64,000 bases of DNA from Bog-473 sp963745175 (GTDB lineage: Bacteria; Actinomycetota; Acidimicrobiia; Acidimicrobiales; RAAP-2): contig CAVUWK010000004.1 in the NCBI GenBank assembly GCA_963745175.1, forward strand, positions 1 to 64,000, in the 5' to 3' direction. Under the pieces are notes generated by a model. The model ran no database searches, was not told the DNA's origin, and worked only from the letters and a program-made list of their open reading frames with translations. Below are positions 1-8,996 of the stretch, piece by piece. How positions within the stretch are numbered: the stretch's first letter is position 1; every line of letters begins with the position of its first letter. Position numbers and translations under genes: made by a program.

Positions 1-336
1 ACCTCGCAGGTCAAAACCTGGGATCGGCGTGGCTTCGGTCGAGCCTTCATTTGCACGAAACCGCCGTCGTGCCACACACAGAGACGAACGTGTTTTCAGC
101 TACAGAACCTGAGAACGCGCGATTAAGAAGCGCCCCAGTCCAACCACCCGCTCCGCGCAATTTGAAGCGCACAGACGAGATCGCCTGCCCCTCAATGCCC
201 CGTCCCCGAATCGGCAGCGGGCACGCTGGGCGATGACGACTCGGAGCAGTCTGAAACACTGAATACGTGGTTGAGATCAAGCGAGGCAACCGTCGAGAGC
301 GACTGCTCGACCGCGGTCGGGAAGCTCTAGGCCACG
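1..336. other. left edge, no supported gene
   Basis: No convincing gene is seen. One + strand frame is open from base 1 to a TAA at 124-126 and could be the last 41 codons of a gene cut by the window edge, but the residues match no family I know. Positions 267-330 read in another frame like the missing N-terminus of the next gene. Confidence 0.4.
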
Positions 337-864
337 ATGCTCGGATGGAACGTCGTGGGCGTCTTCGTACTGGCCTATGCCGCGATCCAGGCCCAATCCG
401 TCGCACTGGCAGGCTTTGGCATCGACAGCCTCATCGAGATAGGCGCATCGACGGTTGTCTTGTGGGAGCTAGCCGACGTGAACGCGGACCGTCAGCGCCG
501 AGCTATGCGTCTCATCGGGATCGCCTTCGTTGGGTTGGCCGTCTACTTGAGCATTCAGAGCACAGCGGTGCTTGTTATCGGGTTTCATCCTCGTCACAGT
601 GCGCTCGGCATCGCCTGGACTGCCGTGACCGCCGTCGTAATGTTCGGGCTCGTGTTCGGCAAGGCCAAGACGGGTTCGGCCCTTAACAACCCGGTGCTCC
701 AAGCTGAGGGCCGGATCACCATGATCGACGGGATACTGGCTACATCGGTGCTCGCCGGTCTGGTGTTGAACGCGGCGGCTGGTTGGTGGTGGGCCGATCC
801 GTTAGCTGGATACGTCTTGCTCGATTACGCCGTTCGAGAGGCCGCGTCGTCACTTCGGCAGTGA
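337..864 (+). CDS. CDF-like membrane cation transporter, probably N-terminally truncated
   Basis: This 175-residue membrane protein resembles the transmembrane part of cation diffusion facilitators: 'VALAGFGIDSLIEIGAS' is the family's second-helix region, and 'WWADPLAGYVLLDYAVREA' is its last helix. It has about five hydrophobic segments and no cytoplasmic C-terminal domain, as in the short cation-transporter subgroup. The first ATG in frame is 337, just after a TAG at 328-330. The preceding bases, 267-327, read in another frame as a basic leader (RRERLLDRGR), which is what family members have before the first helix. A frameshift plus a stop has therefore probably removed the true start. The metal substrate cannot be told. 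Family assignment is fairly sure; function in this state is doubtful. Confidence 0.6.
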   Translation: MLGWNVVGVFVLAYAAIQAQSVALAGFGIDSLIEIGASTVVLWELADVNADRQRRAMRLIGIAFVGLAVYLSIQSTAVLVIGFHPRHSALGIAWTAVTAVVMFGLVFGKAKTGSALNNPVLQAEGRITMIDGILATSVLAGLVLNAAAGWWWADPLAGYVLLDYAVREAASSLRQ

Positions 865-939
865 CCCGAACATCCATCTCCGTCTGACTAGAACCCGCCC
901 GGGCGCCGTCCTCGTCACCGCAAGATGTGGTGCTGGACT

Positions 940-2105
940 TCAATGTGACCCGTCGAGGGCAAGCACGCCCAGAGCAGCTGCCATCGACAGCGGCACCGCA
1001 ACCACTCCGAGAAGGCTCGCTCTGGCGATGGACGGTCGAGCGCCGGCCGACTTCGCCGATCGGAGCCACAACAGCCAGGCGAGCGAACCGGTGACGAAGA
1101 GGTTCGGGCCGATGTTCAACCCCACCAGGAGGGCGAACGGTCGGGGCGACCGAGCCGCCAACAACGATGCAGCGGGAAGGTTGTTCACGACCACGCTGAA
1201 GAAGGCTCCGGCCACAGCAGTGCCCCAGGAGTCAAGGTGCGACAGGAGATTTTCCGGTCCCGACCATGCACGGCCCAACGTCCCGAGGGCGACGGCTACA
1301 CCGAACAGGCCAACGAGCACGGGGAGTCCGAGAACCCCCGACGTGGTGCCGGGGAGACACTTCCGAAGAGAACGCCCGGACGCTGACTGCCACCATACCG
1401 ACGGCCGCCACCGGGCCGGCTGGCGACCGGAGGACGAGCACCAACACGGTGACCGCCACCACCGCGATCAGTCCCCTACTCGAACACCGGCTGCTCTCGT
1501 TCCGATAACGGGGCAACCGTTGCCCGCAGTGACCGATGTTCGGCACCGCCTACTACCAGAGCGGTCACCAGTGCCGCTGCGATCGCCGCGGGGGCCATGT
1601 GCTTGAGGAACTGTCCTCCCGAGAGGTGCAGGTGCCCGAGGACGATCAGGTTGGTGAGATTTGAGCCGGGTAGCAGCAGCGATCCGGCATTGGACAGGAG
1701 AAGGCATCCATAGAGGAGTGCCGCCTCTCCTTCGCCCCGGTTGCGGGCCGTGTAGACGAGGATCGGAGTGAGGAATGCCACTGAGGTGTCGAGGTTCAAT
1801 ACCGTCGTCACGCTCACGATGAGCACGACGGAACCGACATAGAGGGCGAGTCCGTTCGGAGCCAGGCGAGCGAGAGCGTGTCCGGCGGCGGAGAACAACC
1901 GGTCCTCGTCGGCGACGAGACCCACCAGGAGAAGGCCCGCCACCAAGACGAACGGGGACCAGTCCTGTGCGGCAGCGGACCGGGCGTTATCGGGGCTGAT
2001 CAGCGCAGCGCCGAGCGCTCCTGCACATCCAACGCCCGCCAACGCCCACCCGGTCCGACCAGTGGCATCGTGAGGCGCTTTCGATGCTTGTCGAGGCGGT
2101 CGCTC
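940..2105 (-). pseudogene. ArsB/SLC13-type anion permease, frameshifted
   Basis: Pieces of one ion-transporter-superfamily permease lie in three successive reading frames on the minus strand. The N-terminal half (about 2050 down to 1478) has 'LDTSVAFLTPILVYTARN' and 'LLPGSNLTNLIVLGHLHL', the substrate-loop motifs of ArsB/NhaD-like permeases. The middle (about 1490-1375) has a hydrophobic helix starting GLIAVVAVTV. The C-terminal half (1320-940) has 'VVNNLPAASLL' and 'LNIGPNLFVTGSLAWLLWL', the ArsB-like NNLP and GPN motifs. At least two frameshifts, near 1480 and 1375, break the gene, and no credible start codon is seen. An intact protein would export arsenite or a related anion. It lies just downstream of a ClC gene that is also broken. 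Confidence 0.65.
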
Positions 2106-2280
2106 ACGATCGCACTCTTGTCCGGATCCGGCCCAAGTCAGACCCTTCGACTGCCGGTTGCGAGCGGCGCCACCCGCTTGGCTTGCTGGCCTATCCCGAC
2201 GGTGCCGAGGTGTCTTACCCTCCCAGCCTGCTGCGATCGGACGGAAACGACGAGAGGCCGTCCCCTCGCCGTTCGCCCCG

Positions 2281-4346
2281 CTACCCGGCGAACGAAGTTG
2301 AATGCTCGTCGCGATACCCGAGAAGGGAGAGCCGGTCGCCGGTCTCGACCACCACATCGCCGGTCGGAGTCAGCACACCTCCATTGCGAGCAATGGAGGT
2401 GACGAGCGTGCCGTCGGGAAGGGCGGCTCCGTGCAGCGGTTTTCCGGCGAGGACCGATTCCTCGGTGACCGAGAGCTCGAAGGTACCGGCGGAGCGCCGA
2501 GAGCACTCAAGCGCTGCGCCGAGGCGGACAGTTCGCCGCGATAGGCCGCGACGAGATCCAGATCGACAGGGTGCCGACCACCCGCTTGTCGTCGTCGAGA
2601 ACGGGCACCCACGACATGTCCGCGAAGCGATCGATTCGAGAGCGGCGTCAAGATGGCTGTCGACCGTGACAACCGGTGCACCGGCGTCGGCCAGGGCGCC
2701 GACGTGGGTCCCGTGGTGCTGTGCGTGTGCCAGCTCGGCCACCTCGACCGTGCCCTCGAACCTCCCGGAAACGTCGACGACCGGAGCGCCACCAATGCCG
2801 GCTTCTCGGCTGAGATCGATGGCGTCGCTCACGGACGTCGAAGATGGCAGGACGAGCCGCGCGGCGACCATGCCCTGCCGGGTCGGGATCGAGGCCAAAG
2901 AGGAAGCCCTGCGGAGATGCGCCGCGCTTCGGTGTCGGCCCGGCTACGTATCTGGCTCCGGTAGATCGAGTCGTCGAAGTGGTGCACGATCAGCCAGGCC
3001 AAGCCAACCCCGACCAGGGCCGGCGTCAGGATCGACAGGCTGCCTGTCATTTCCGCCACCATCAACATGACTGCCAGTGGCGCGCGCGAGATGCTGCCGA
3101 AGCAGCACATCATCCCAACGATGACGTAGGGCGAGGGGTCGTGGCCCATCGATGGCGCGATGGGCTCGAAGAGCCGCCACACCGCGGCACCCATGAATGC
3201 GCCGATCACTATGCCCGGACCGAAGATCCCTCCCGATCCGCCCGTGCCGATGGATAGCCCTGTGGCCAAGATGCGGGCGAAGGGCACGATAAGCACGATC
3301 CACAGCGGGATGCCGAGGAGCTCGGGACCAAGGCACTTTTGGATCCAGCCGTATCCGGTGCCGAGAACCTCGGGAATCACGATGCCTATGCTGCCGACGA
3401 GCAGACCACCGATGGCCGGTTTGACCCATCGCGGCAGCCGGCGGATCCCGCCCGAGATCTGAGCGATCCTGTAGAAGCCTTTGGCATAGAGCAGCCCAAT
3501 CAGGCCACCGAGGACCCCGATCAGGGCGAACCATCCGAGTTGGGCCGGGTCACCGAAGCGGTACGAACCGACGTAGCCGAAAAGGGGGCCGAAGCCCTCG
3601 ACCGAACCGAAGACGGCGTAGCTCACAGACGACGCAATGAAGCACGGCAGCAGCGCGGCCGGGTCGAAGTCGTCGCGGTAGAGGATCTCCGAAGCCAACA
3701 CGGCACCACCAAGCGGCGCGCCGAAGATGGCCCCGATGCCCGAGCCGATACCCGTCGCCACCGCAATGCGGCCGTCAGCCGGGTCGAGGTCCAGCACCCG
3801 GGTAAGGAGCGACCCGAAGCCTGCACTGATCTGCCCGGTGGGACCTTCCCGTCCGCCCGATCCTCCCGATCCGATCGTGAGCGCAGAAGCGACGATCTTG
3901 ACCACGACGGCGCGAAAGCGAACGCCCTTGGGGTTGTGGTGCACGGCCGCGATTGCTGCGTCGGTGCCATGGCCTTCGGCCTCGGGGGCGAAGCGGTACA
4001 CCAACAACGCGCCCAGAAGCGCCCCGGTGCCTGCGACCAGTGGCAGGACCCAAGGCCTGGCGGCGCGCGCTGCGCCCGCCACGTGTCCCTCCCCAGTGGG
4101 GGTCGGCACGCTGTAGCCGGCGAGGACTTCCAAGAAGAAATGGGTGCAAAGCCGCAGCGACTCGTAGAAGGTGACGGCGCCGAGACCAGCGATGGCACCG
4201 ATTGCGACGCCGAGCACGATCCAGCGCTGCAGGTACGGCGCTGAGCGGACCCATCGGCCCACCGCTGCGGCACTCCCCCGGACGCGCTCCGAGTGGGTGG
4301 GATGCGGCGTTTCGCTTAGTGCACCCTCGCTCGGCCCCCCGCTCAC
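2281..4346 (-). pseudogene. ClC chloride channel/antiporter with CBS and TrkA-C tail, frameshifted
   Basis: Residues 1-460 from ATG 4346 form a ClC membrane core with 'GSGGREGPTGQISAGFGS' (the GREGP loop carrying the gating Glu), 'GAPLGGAVLASEILYRD', 'GTGGSGGIFGPGIVIGA' and 'PLAVMLMVAEMTG'. The core stays open, but near 2890 the frame is lost. The continuation (2898-2281) encodes a first CBS motif (SVSDAIDLSREAGIGGAPV), then jumps frame near 2615 (second CBS, 'GTLSIWxLVAAYRGEL' in another frame), and returns near 2500 to a TrkA-C-like end ('TPTGDVVVETGDRLSLLG'). Three frame changes suggest real decay or poor sequence. The start overlaps the MarR stop by 4 bp (ATGA), so the two are co-transcribed. 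ClC proteins exchange or conduct chloride in the inner membrane. Confidence 0.8.
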
Positions 4347-4828
4347 AGGTCCCAGCCCGTGCTCCAGTCCTGTTCGGGCACCTCACCAGCGGTCTCGCTC
4401 AGATGTGCCAGGGCGGCCACGACCCTGCCCCGAGACTCTGGGGGGATCGAGGCGACGAGTTGTTCGATCTCCTGGCGACGCCGGGCGGTCACCGCGTCGA
4501 CCAGTTTGCGGCCCGCAGGAGAGAGGGCGATACGGACCTGGCGCCTGTCGCGACGATCGGTCCGGCGAGTCACGAGGCCCTTTCTGACCAGGCGGTCGCA
4601 CATCCTCGACGCGGTGGGGGGCGTGACCGAGACCGCGTCGGCGAGGGCCGCCACGCCCTGAGGACCGCGGGAGGCCAGGACCACCAGCGAGCGGTACTGG
4701 GTGAGGGTGACCTCTTCTCCGACGTCAGCGAGCGATCGAGCGGCGATGGCGACGAGGACCCGGCTGGCGCTCAGCACGGCATCGACCAGCTGTTCCTCCG
4801 TCGGAGGCGCACTCAGAGTTTGTTGCAT
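4343..4828 (-). CDS. MarR-family transcriptional regulator
   Basis: This 161-residue protein has a typical MarR winged helix: an N-terminal dimerisation helix, then 'LTQYRSLVVLASRGPQGVAA' and a recognition region 'VTPPTASRMCDRLVRKGL', followed by a basic wing with 'RRTDRRDRRQVRIALSPAGR'. Family members repress neighbouring genes and release DNA on binding small anionic compounds. The gene sits directly upstream of the ClC gene with a 4-bp overlap and probably controls it and itself. It appears intact although both genes downstream are broken. No operator could be assigned with confidence. Confidence 0.85.
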   Translation of the reverse strand: MQQTLSAPPTEEQLVDAVLSASRVLVAIAARSLADVGEEVTLTQYRSLVVLASRGPQGVAALADAVSVTPPTASRMCDRLVRKGLVTRRTDRRDRRQVRIALSPAGRKLVDAVTARRRQEIEQLVASIPPESRGRVVAALAHLSETAGEVPEQDWSTGWDL

Positions 4829-4849
4829 ACAGCATCTATTGTGCAGGCT

Positions 4850-5005
4850 ATGGGTCTTCGAAGCAAGCTCGTCCCGCTGGGGCTGGGCCCGTTGTCCCTA
4901 GTGGCGGGGCTGCTCTATTCCATAGGCGGCCTGCGCCCCTGGTTGGCCGTTGCCGTTGCCGATCAGGTCCACGCCTCGCTTCGTCCCCAGCTGCGCAGCG
5001 CATAG
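4850..5005 (+). CDS. small ORF, 51 residues, hypothetical
   Basis: An ATG at 4850, divergent from the MarR start 21 bp away, opens a 51-residue frame with one hydrophobic stretch (LGPLSLVAGLLYSIGGL) ending in TAG. I do not recognise it and see no clear ribosome site. An overlapping minus-strand frame (5188-4898) is equally open, so either or neither may be real. Confidence 0.25.
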   Translation: MGLRSKLVPLGLGPLSLVAGLLYSIGGLRPWLAVAVADQVHASLRPQLRSA

Positions 5006-5541
5006 AGCGCAACCCCTCGAGCCCGCCGCAGCTGCTCGCTCAGGGTCGCCTAAAACGAGCGCCCGATTTCGCGGGTAGACGGGTAGCTCCGACGGTAGGG
5101 GCGACCTACTCAAGGCCTCTGGAACGGGCTTGATGGCGAAAAAGCTCGCGTCTCCGCCGGACTCCTCGACCAAGGTAAATCCGACCATCGAACGGATCAG
5201 AGAGGCAACCAGGCCGGCCGCGATGGCCGGCGTAATCCATTGTTATTCCGCGTTCTGCCCGGCAGGTCAAGGGCCGGTCCGGGCCTCCGCTTCGTCCTTA
5301 TCCTCCCTAAGCCTTCGGCTTGCACTTGACTTGCCTGTCACGTCCTGGGTTGCGGCTCATGATCGCGCTGACTTGCAGTGTTCGGACAGCCGGGAATTCC
5401 ATTGCTACGCCCGAGTTGGGGTGAGTGTTGGATCGATTGGAGTGGATCGATTGCCGTGGCACGTTGGCCGCGACCTTTGATTCATCCCAACTTTCATCCC
5501 GACAATTCGGGCCCCAGAGAGTCCCGCGGCGTCTCGGAGCG

Positions 5542-5668
5542 TCCCGCACCAAAGTCTCGCGATGCCGATGAGCACCGAAGTCGGGACACAAGGAGACGCG
5601 TCGAGACAGTGCGACATTTGCCCGATCTCCCTGATAATGCTGAGTTCTACGCTGAGTCCCTCTTGCCC
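5542..5668 (+). other. attachment-site-like end sequence with tRNA-Ile 3' core
   Basis: Positions 5583-5632 align without gaps to 57307-57356 (34 of 50 bases, the last nine identical, GATCTCCCT), and 5542-5553 matches 57255-57266 at 11 of 12. In both places the shared block is followed at once by tRNA anticodon-arm sequence: here CTGATAATGCTGAG (5631-5644), which fits the 3' side of a tRNA-Ile(GAU) anticodon arm from general knowledge of that tRNA. A degenerate T-arm (GAGTCCC at 5654-5660) may follow. I read it as the end of an integrated element recombined into tRNA-Ile. This is inference from two copies. Confidence 0.45.
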
Positions 5669-5685
5669 TACAACTTGCCCTACAA
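5662..5685 (+). repeat. two tandem 12-bp repeats (CTTGCCCTACAA)
   Basis: CTTGCCCTACAA occurs twice back to back at 5662-5673 and 5674-5685. Short direct repeats beside an attachment core are typical of integrase arm-binding sites; that role is inferred. Confidence 0.55.
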
Positions 5686-5788
5686 ATCGCGCCAACTGCC
5701 GTCGTCGGGTGTCGTTGCTCGTCTACAGCATCCCTGCTCAGACCGTGCTGCGCCGTCCGGCGCCGTCCAGAACAACCCTTCGGGGCGG

Positions 5789-5829
5789 ATTATCAGTGCT
5801 GCGCTCTAACCGACTGAGCTATAGCCCCC
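5789..5829 (-). pseudogene. tRNA-Ile(GAU) 5' half, truncated in the anticodon loop
   Basis: On the minus strand the sequence starts with a GGGGGCT acceptor arm, then AT, a normal D-arm (AGCTCAGTCGGTTAGAGC), G, the anticodon-stem 5' side CAGCA and the loop CTGATAA with anticodon GAT. The next bases (TCCGCCCC) do not pair with CAGCA, and no T-arm or acceptor 3' side follows. The tRNA is therefore cut exactly at its anticodon loop, a common integrase crossover site. Confidence 0.75.
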
Positions 5830-5906
5830 GACATCCGGCCAGGGCTCGGAAGTCGTCGAGGTTACACCACGACCCTTCTCCGTCCTCCACGCCGCTGGAC
5901 TCCCGG

Positions 5907-6627
5907 TCACCCATTGGAGAGTGTCGATGCCACCAACGATGCGAGGGCGTCCGCCCCGGACCCGTCGATCGCCAGATGGGTGCCGTCTTCGCCGAACCAC
6001 TGCGGGTTCTGGGCCGCCAGAGTCGCCCAGTCAGCGACGACGACGTTGGGGTACCTGGCCGCGCCGTTGGCGAGGACGGCGTTGTTGGGGTCCTGCCATG
6101 GGCGGTCGACGTGCACGTTCACGAAGATCACGCGGTGAGGCACCGCCGAGAATGGACATCATGTCGTTGAAGTCGGTGTCCGTGATCGGTCCGTTGGTAC
6201 CCAGTGCGACGATGACGTCGGCGCCGAGCTGGCCCTCGGCCTTCAGGGTTTGCAGGATGAATTCGCCTTCGGACCATTGCCGGCTCACGGATGCGTCCAC
6301 GTTGATGCCGGGGATCGAGGTCCTGAGCGGGTCCTGGTAATCGAGCATCACGGAGTCGCCAACGGCGGTCACCCGTCCGACATCGAACCCGGGCCCGGCG
6401 GGGCGCGTCGTTGTCGTGGTGGTGGTCGGAGGCGTGGGCGCTGTGGTGGTGGTGCTCGCCTTGTGGTGGGTCGCCGCGGTGGCGTGGTGTGCTGGGGAGG
6501 AGATTGCCGAGGTTTCCAGCACCAAAAACGCGGCAACGCCGGCCAGCACGGCGACGAGAACCACCGCGGCGGCCGTGATCTTGCCAGAAGGCCGGCCTCG
6601 TTTTCGGGTGGTCGCGTGGCGAGCCAT
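5907..6627 (-). CDS. membrane-anchored SGNH hydrolase/OafA C-terminal-like domain, frameshifted
   Basis: From ATG 6627 the protein has a basic start, one membrane segment (about residues 17-37), a Thr-rich linker (TTTTAPTPPTTTTTTT), then an SGNH domain with 'AVGDSVML' (nucleophile Ser), 'VALGTNGPI' and, after a frame change near 6145, 'WFGEDGTHLAIDGSGADAL' with the Asp-x-x-His pair. Such domains form the C-terminus of OafA-type acyltransferases, but the multi-pass acyltransferase part is absent. It would act outside the membrane on acylated glycans or peptidoglycan. Restoring a single base would join the two frames (6627 to about 6145, and about 6143 to 5907), so a sequence error is likely. 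Confidence 0.65.
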
Positions 6628-6676
6628 GAAGAACAGTTTCGCCGTTGTCGCGTGCGGCCGGTCATCGCACCCGGGT

Positions 6677-7492
6677 TTAGCCAGGCAGTACGGCGTCCTC
6701 CGGCCACAACCGCACCGCGATTGACTGGCTCGCCGTCGCCAGGAGAACGCCGTCCTCCGACCAGAGGAAGGCGACCCCCTGGCCGTATCCGCCCACCAGC
6801 GCGTGCATGCGGATATCGCAGAGCACCCACTCTGTCGGCTTCAACTGCACCATGCGGAGCGTGTTGTCGAGGCTCCGTCCCATGGCGCGGCGTCCGAGAG
6901 GCTGGGAGACGGCCCCAGAGACGTAGTCGCCGAAGATGGCCAGGGTGGCGGCAGACGGAGTGAGGTGGCCCGGAACCCGCGCCCACAGTGCGGAATCCGG
7001 GCTCCCGGGGGAGCCGTCCATCTCCTCGAAGGACCGTCCCCGGGCTGCGCGGACCTCGACGCTGTCCATGATGGTGTTGCGGAAGAACTCGGGCAGGTAC
7101 CGCGGCGGGCACTGATCGGGCGGCGGGACGTCCGGTGGCACGACCCACACTCCCCCGACCGCCAACTCGTCCCTCCCAAGGGCCGCGTTGACGGTGAGGA
7201 TCTCTCGCCCGTCGACAGTCCCGACCGCTCGCGCCTGGGTGACGTGGCGGCCGGCGGCCGCGAGCGTGACCTCCCAGAGCAGCTCGGCGTCGGTGACGGC
7301 GTAGGACAGGTAGTGCGCGGTGGCCCACACGGTCGGGCGTCCGGATGCCGCCTCGAGTGCGACGAGTGCTGCGCCGAGCCCGCAGCCGCCGAAGAGGAAG
7401 TTCCCCGGCGTCGTGAGCTGCGGTGCCACATCCATCCGCCAGTGCAGGTCGTCGCCGTCAGGCTCCATCCCCAAGAAGGTCCGTGCGTCCAC
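6677..7492 (-). CDS. acyl-CoA thioesterase (TesB-like, double hotdog)
   Basis: This protein of about 270 residues fits the thioesterase family of two hotdog domains. The first has 'FLFGGCGLGAALVALEAASGRPTVWATAHYLS' style sequence (gene positions about 7405-7310). The second has 'GRRAMGRSLDNTLRMVQ' and 'WVLCDIRMHALVGGYGQGVAFLWSEDG', where TesB proteins have the catalytic D-x-x-H-A region. The frame is open further up, to 7615, but that would overlap the neighbouring gene. GTG 7492 (VDARTFLGM) places the start where family members begin. The acyl substrate is unknown. Confidence 0.7.
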   Translation of the reverse strand: MDARTFLGMEPDGDDLHWRMDVAPQLTTPGNFLFGGCGLGAALVALEAASGRPTVWATAHYLSYAVTDAELLWEVTLAAAGRHVTQARAVGTVDGREILTVNAALGRDELAVGGVWVVPPDVPPPDQCPPRYLPEFFRNTIMDSVEVRAARGRSFEEMDGSPGSPDSALWARVPGHLTPSAATLAIFGDYVSGAVSQPLGRRAMGRSLDNTLRMVQLKPTEWVLCDIRMHALVGGYGQGVAFLWSEDGVLLATASQSIAVRLWPEDAVLPG

Positions 7493-7569
7493 GGGGCCGC
7501 ACCCTACTGGGGTCGGTCTCGCTGGCCGCAACCGGGCGATGACCCGCGGGTGGGCGACTCGCTCGCGAC

Positions 7570-8766
7570 TCAGCTGCCGGTGGCCGGAAGGGGAAATCCG
7601 GCCACGGCGGCCCACTGGGGATCGATGACATAGGAGCCCGCGCTGTTCACATCAAGGATGACCACGGTGCTCTGGATCCTGTTGCCGGTCGACGGTGCGA
7701 TGCTGATGGGCCCCGTGATTCCGGTGTAGCCGGTGGTGTGATCGAGAGCCGCAATCACCTGCTTCTGGTGCCATCCGGCTGTCTTCACGGCGTTCGCCAG
7801 GATCTCGACCGAGTCGTAGGTGAACGTGCCCCATGTCCCGGGGCTCGAGTGGAACATCGTCTGGTACGCCTGCACGTACCCGCTCGCGCCGGTGAACTGC
7901 TGGGCGCTCGGCACGCCGCTCGACACGCACGCGGATGCCACCGACTGGCCGGCAGCGGTCACGAAATCCGGGCCCTGGGCGGCGAGGTCGACGAAGCATC
8001 GCCCGGTCCCCATGGAGGAGGCTTCTTTCGCGATGTCTCCCGCTTCGGTCCCGTAGGCGGCGATGTAGAGGAGATCAGGATGGGCCAGTGCAATCTTCTT
8101 CATTGCTGCGCTGTAGTTGGTCTGCCCGGTCTTCACCGAGACGTTGGCCACGACGGGGTCGCCCGCTTTCGCGAGGCCGGCCTTCACCTGCTTCGCGATG
8201 CCAGACGTGTAGGTCGAGGTGTCGAAGATGATCGCGGGGTGCTGGGCGTGGAGCACCTTGGTGATCTCCTGAACGTCCACAGGTGCGACTTGGGAATCCA
8301 TGGGCTGCGTCGTAACGCCGAACCCCTCGGTCTTGACGCTGGAGGTGAGGCGCACAATCGGCAGGCCGGCCTTCTTGTAGATCGGCAGATTGGCGACACC
8401 GACGGACGAGTTGAAGGGGCCGACGACCGCGAAGGCGTGCGCCGCGGCCACCTTCTTGGCGGCGGCGAGGCCGCCTGCCGCCGTCGCGTCGTCGTTCACC
8501 TTCAGAAGGGTGAGCTGCACGCCATTGAGGCCGCCCGTGCTGTTGATCTGGTCGACGGCCAACTGCGCGCCGTCTGCCATGTCGATGCCGGTGGAGGCCT
8601 GCTCTCCGGTCATGGGTCCTTCGACGGCGACCACGCCTGCCTTCGGGGCCGACTTCGCCTCGGCGGCGCCGGTCGGCGCCGTGGCCAGACCGACAACGAG
8701 CGCCACCGCGATGCCGAGCCCGCCCAAACACGATCGCGCCTGACGGCTTCCGATAGTCCGTCGCAT
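7570..8766 (-). CDS. ABC transporter substrate-binding protein, branched-chain amino acid type
   Basis: This 398-residue exported protein begins with a basic stretch and a hydrophobic signal (about residues 15-35, ending in an Ala-rich cleavage region). It then has the type I periplasmic-binding fold of LivJ/K-like proteins: 'VEGPMTGEQASTGIDMADGA', 'AVDQINSTGGLNG', 'AFAVVGPFNSSVGVANLPIY' and 'YDSVEILANAVKTAG'. These proteins bind amino acids or small acids outside the membrane and deliver them to a permease. No permease or ATPase gene is nearby, so its partners must be encoded elsewhere. It is intact and is followed by the thioesterase gene. Confidence 0.85.
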   Translation of the reverse strand: MRRTIGSRQARSCLGGLGIAVALVVGLATAPTGAAEAKSAPKAGVVAVEGPMTGEQASTGIDMADGAQLAVDQINSTGGLNGVQLTLLKVNDDATAAGGLAAAKKVAAAHAFAVVGPFNSSVGVANLPIYKKAGLPIVRLTSSVKTEGFGVTTQPMDSQVAPVDVQEITKVLHAQHPAIIFDTSTYTSGIAKQVKAGLAKAGDPVVANVSVKTGQTNYSAAMKKIALAHPDLLYIAAYGTEAGDIAKEASSMGTGRCFVDLAAQGPDFVTAAGQSVASACVSSGVPSAQQFTGASGYVQAYQTMFHSSPGTWGTFTYDSVEILANAVKTAGWHQKQVIAALDHTTGYTGITGPISIAPSTGNRIQSTVVILDVNSAGSYVIDPQWAAVAGFPLPATGS

Positions 8767-8915
8767 GAGTCCCGCCCTTCGTTTCCCCCGTCCCGGACTG
8801 GCCGGGACTGATTTCCCGCCACGATAGGGCGAACGAGACGGTCGCGCCGGTCACCGTGGGCCTACGATGATGATCCCGATGAGCGGAGTTCGGCTCTGGC
8901 GGTCTCGGTTGCTCC

Positions 8916-8991
8916 GGGGGTGTAGCTCAGCTGGAAGAGCGGCGGCTTTGCAAGCCGTAGGTCGAGGGTTCGAGTCCCTTCACCTCCACCA
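8916..8991 (+). tRNA. tRNA-Ala(UGC)
   Basis: A complete cloverleaf is present: acceptor GGGGGTG/CACCTCC with the alanine-specific G3-U70 pair, D-arm, anticodon stem GCGGC/GCCGT around loop TTTGCAA (anticodon TGC), T-arm GAGGG TTCGAGT CCCTT and encoded CCA at 8989-8991. Its last bases (8977-8989) recur at 10256-10268 on the far side of the adjacent insertion sequence. Confidence 0.97.
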
Positions 8992-8996
8992 TGTGA

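Larger units (their letters stand above)
5006..5906. other. 900-bp gene-free stretch with integration scars
   Basis: No reading frame here resembles a known protein. The stretch holds an attachment-site-like block (5542-5668), two tandem 12-bp repeats (5662-5685) and half of a tRNA-Ile (5829-5789, minus strand). It separates the decaying transport genes from a better preserved region, which fits the edge of an old insertion. Confidence 0.5.

Noticed and set aside
5630..5829. Group I intron splitting tRNA-Ile at the anticodon loop
   Set aside because: No 3' exon follows on the same strand and no intron core elements are recognisable.
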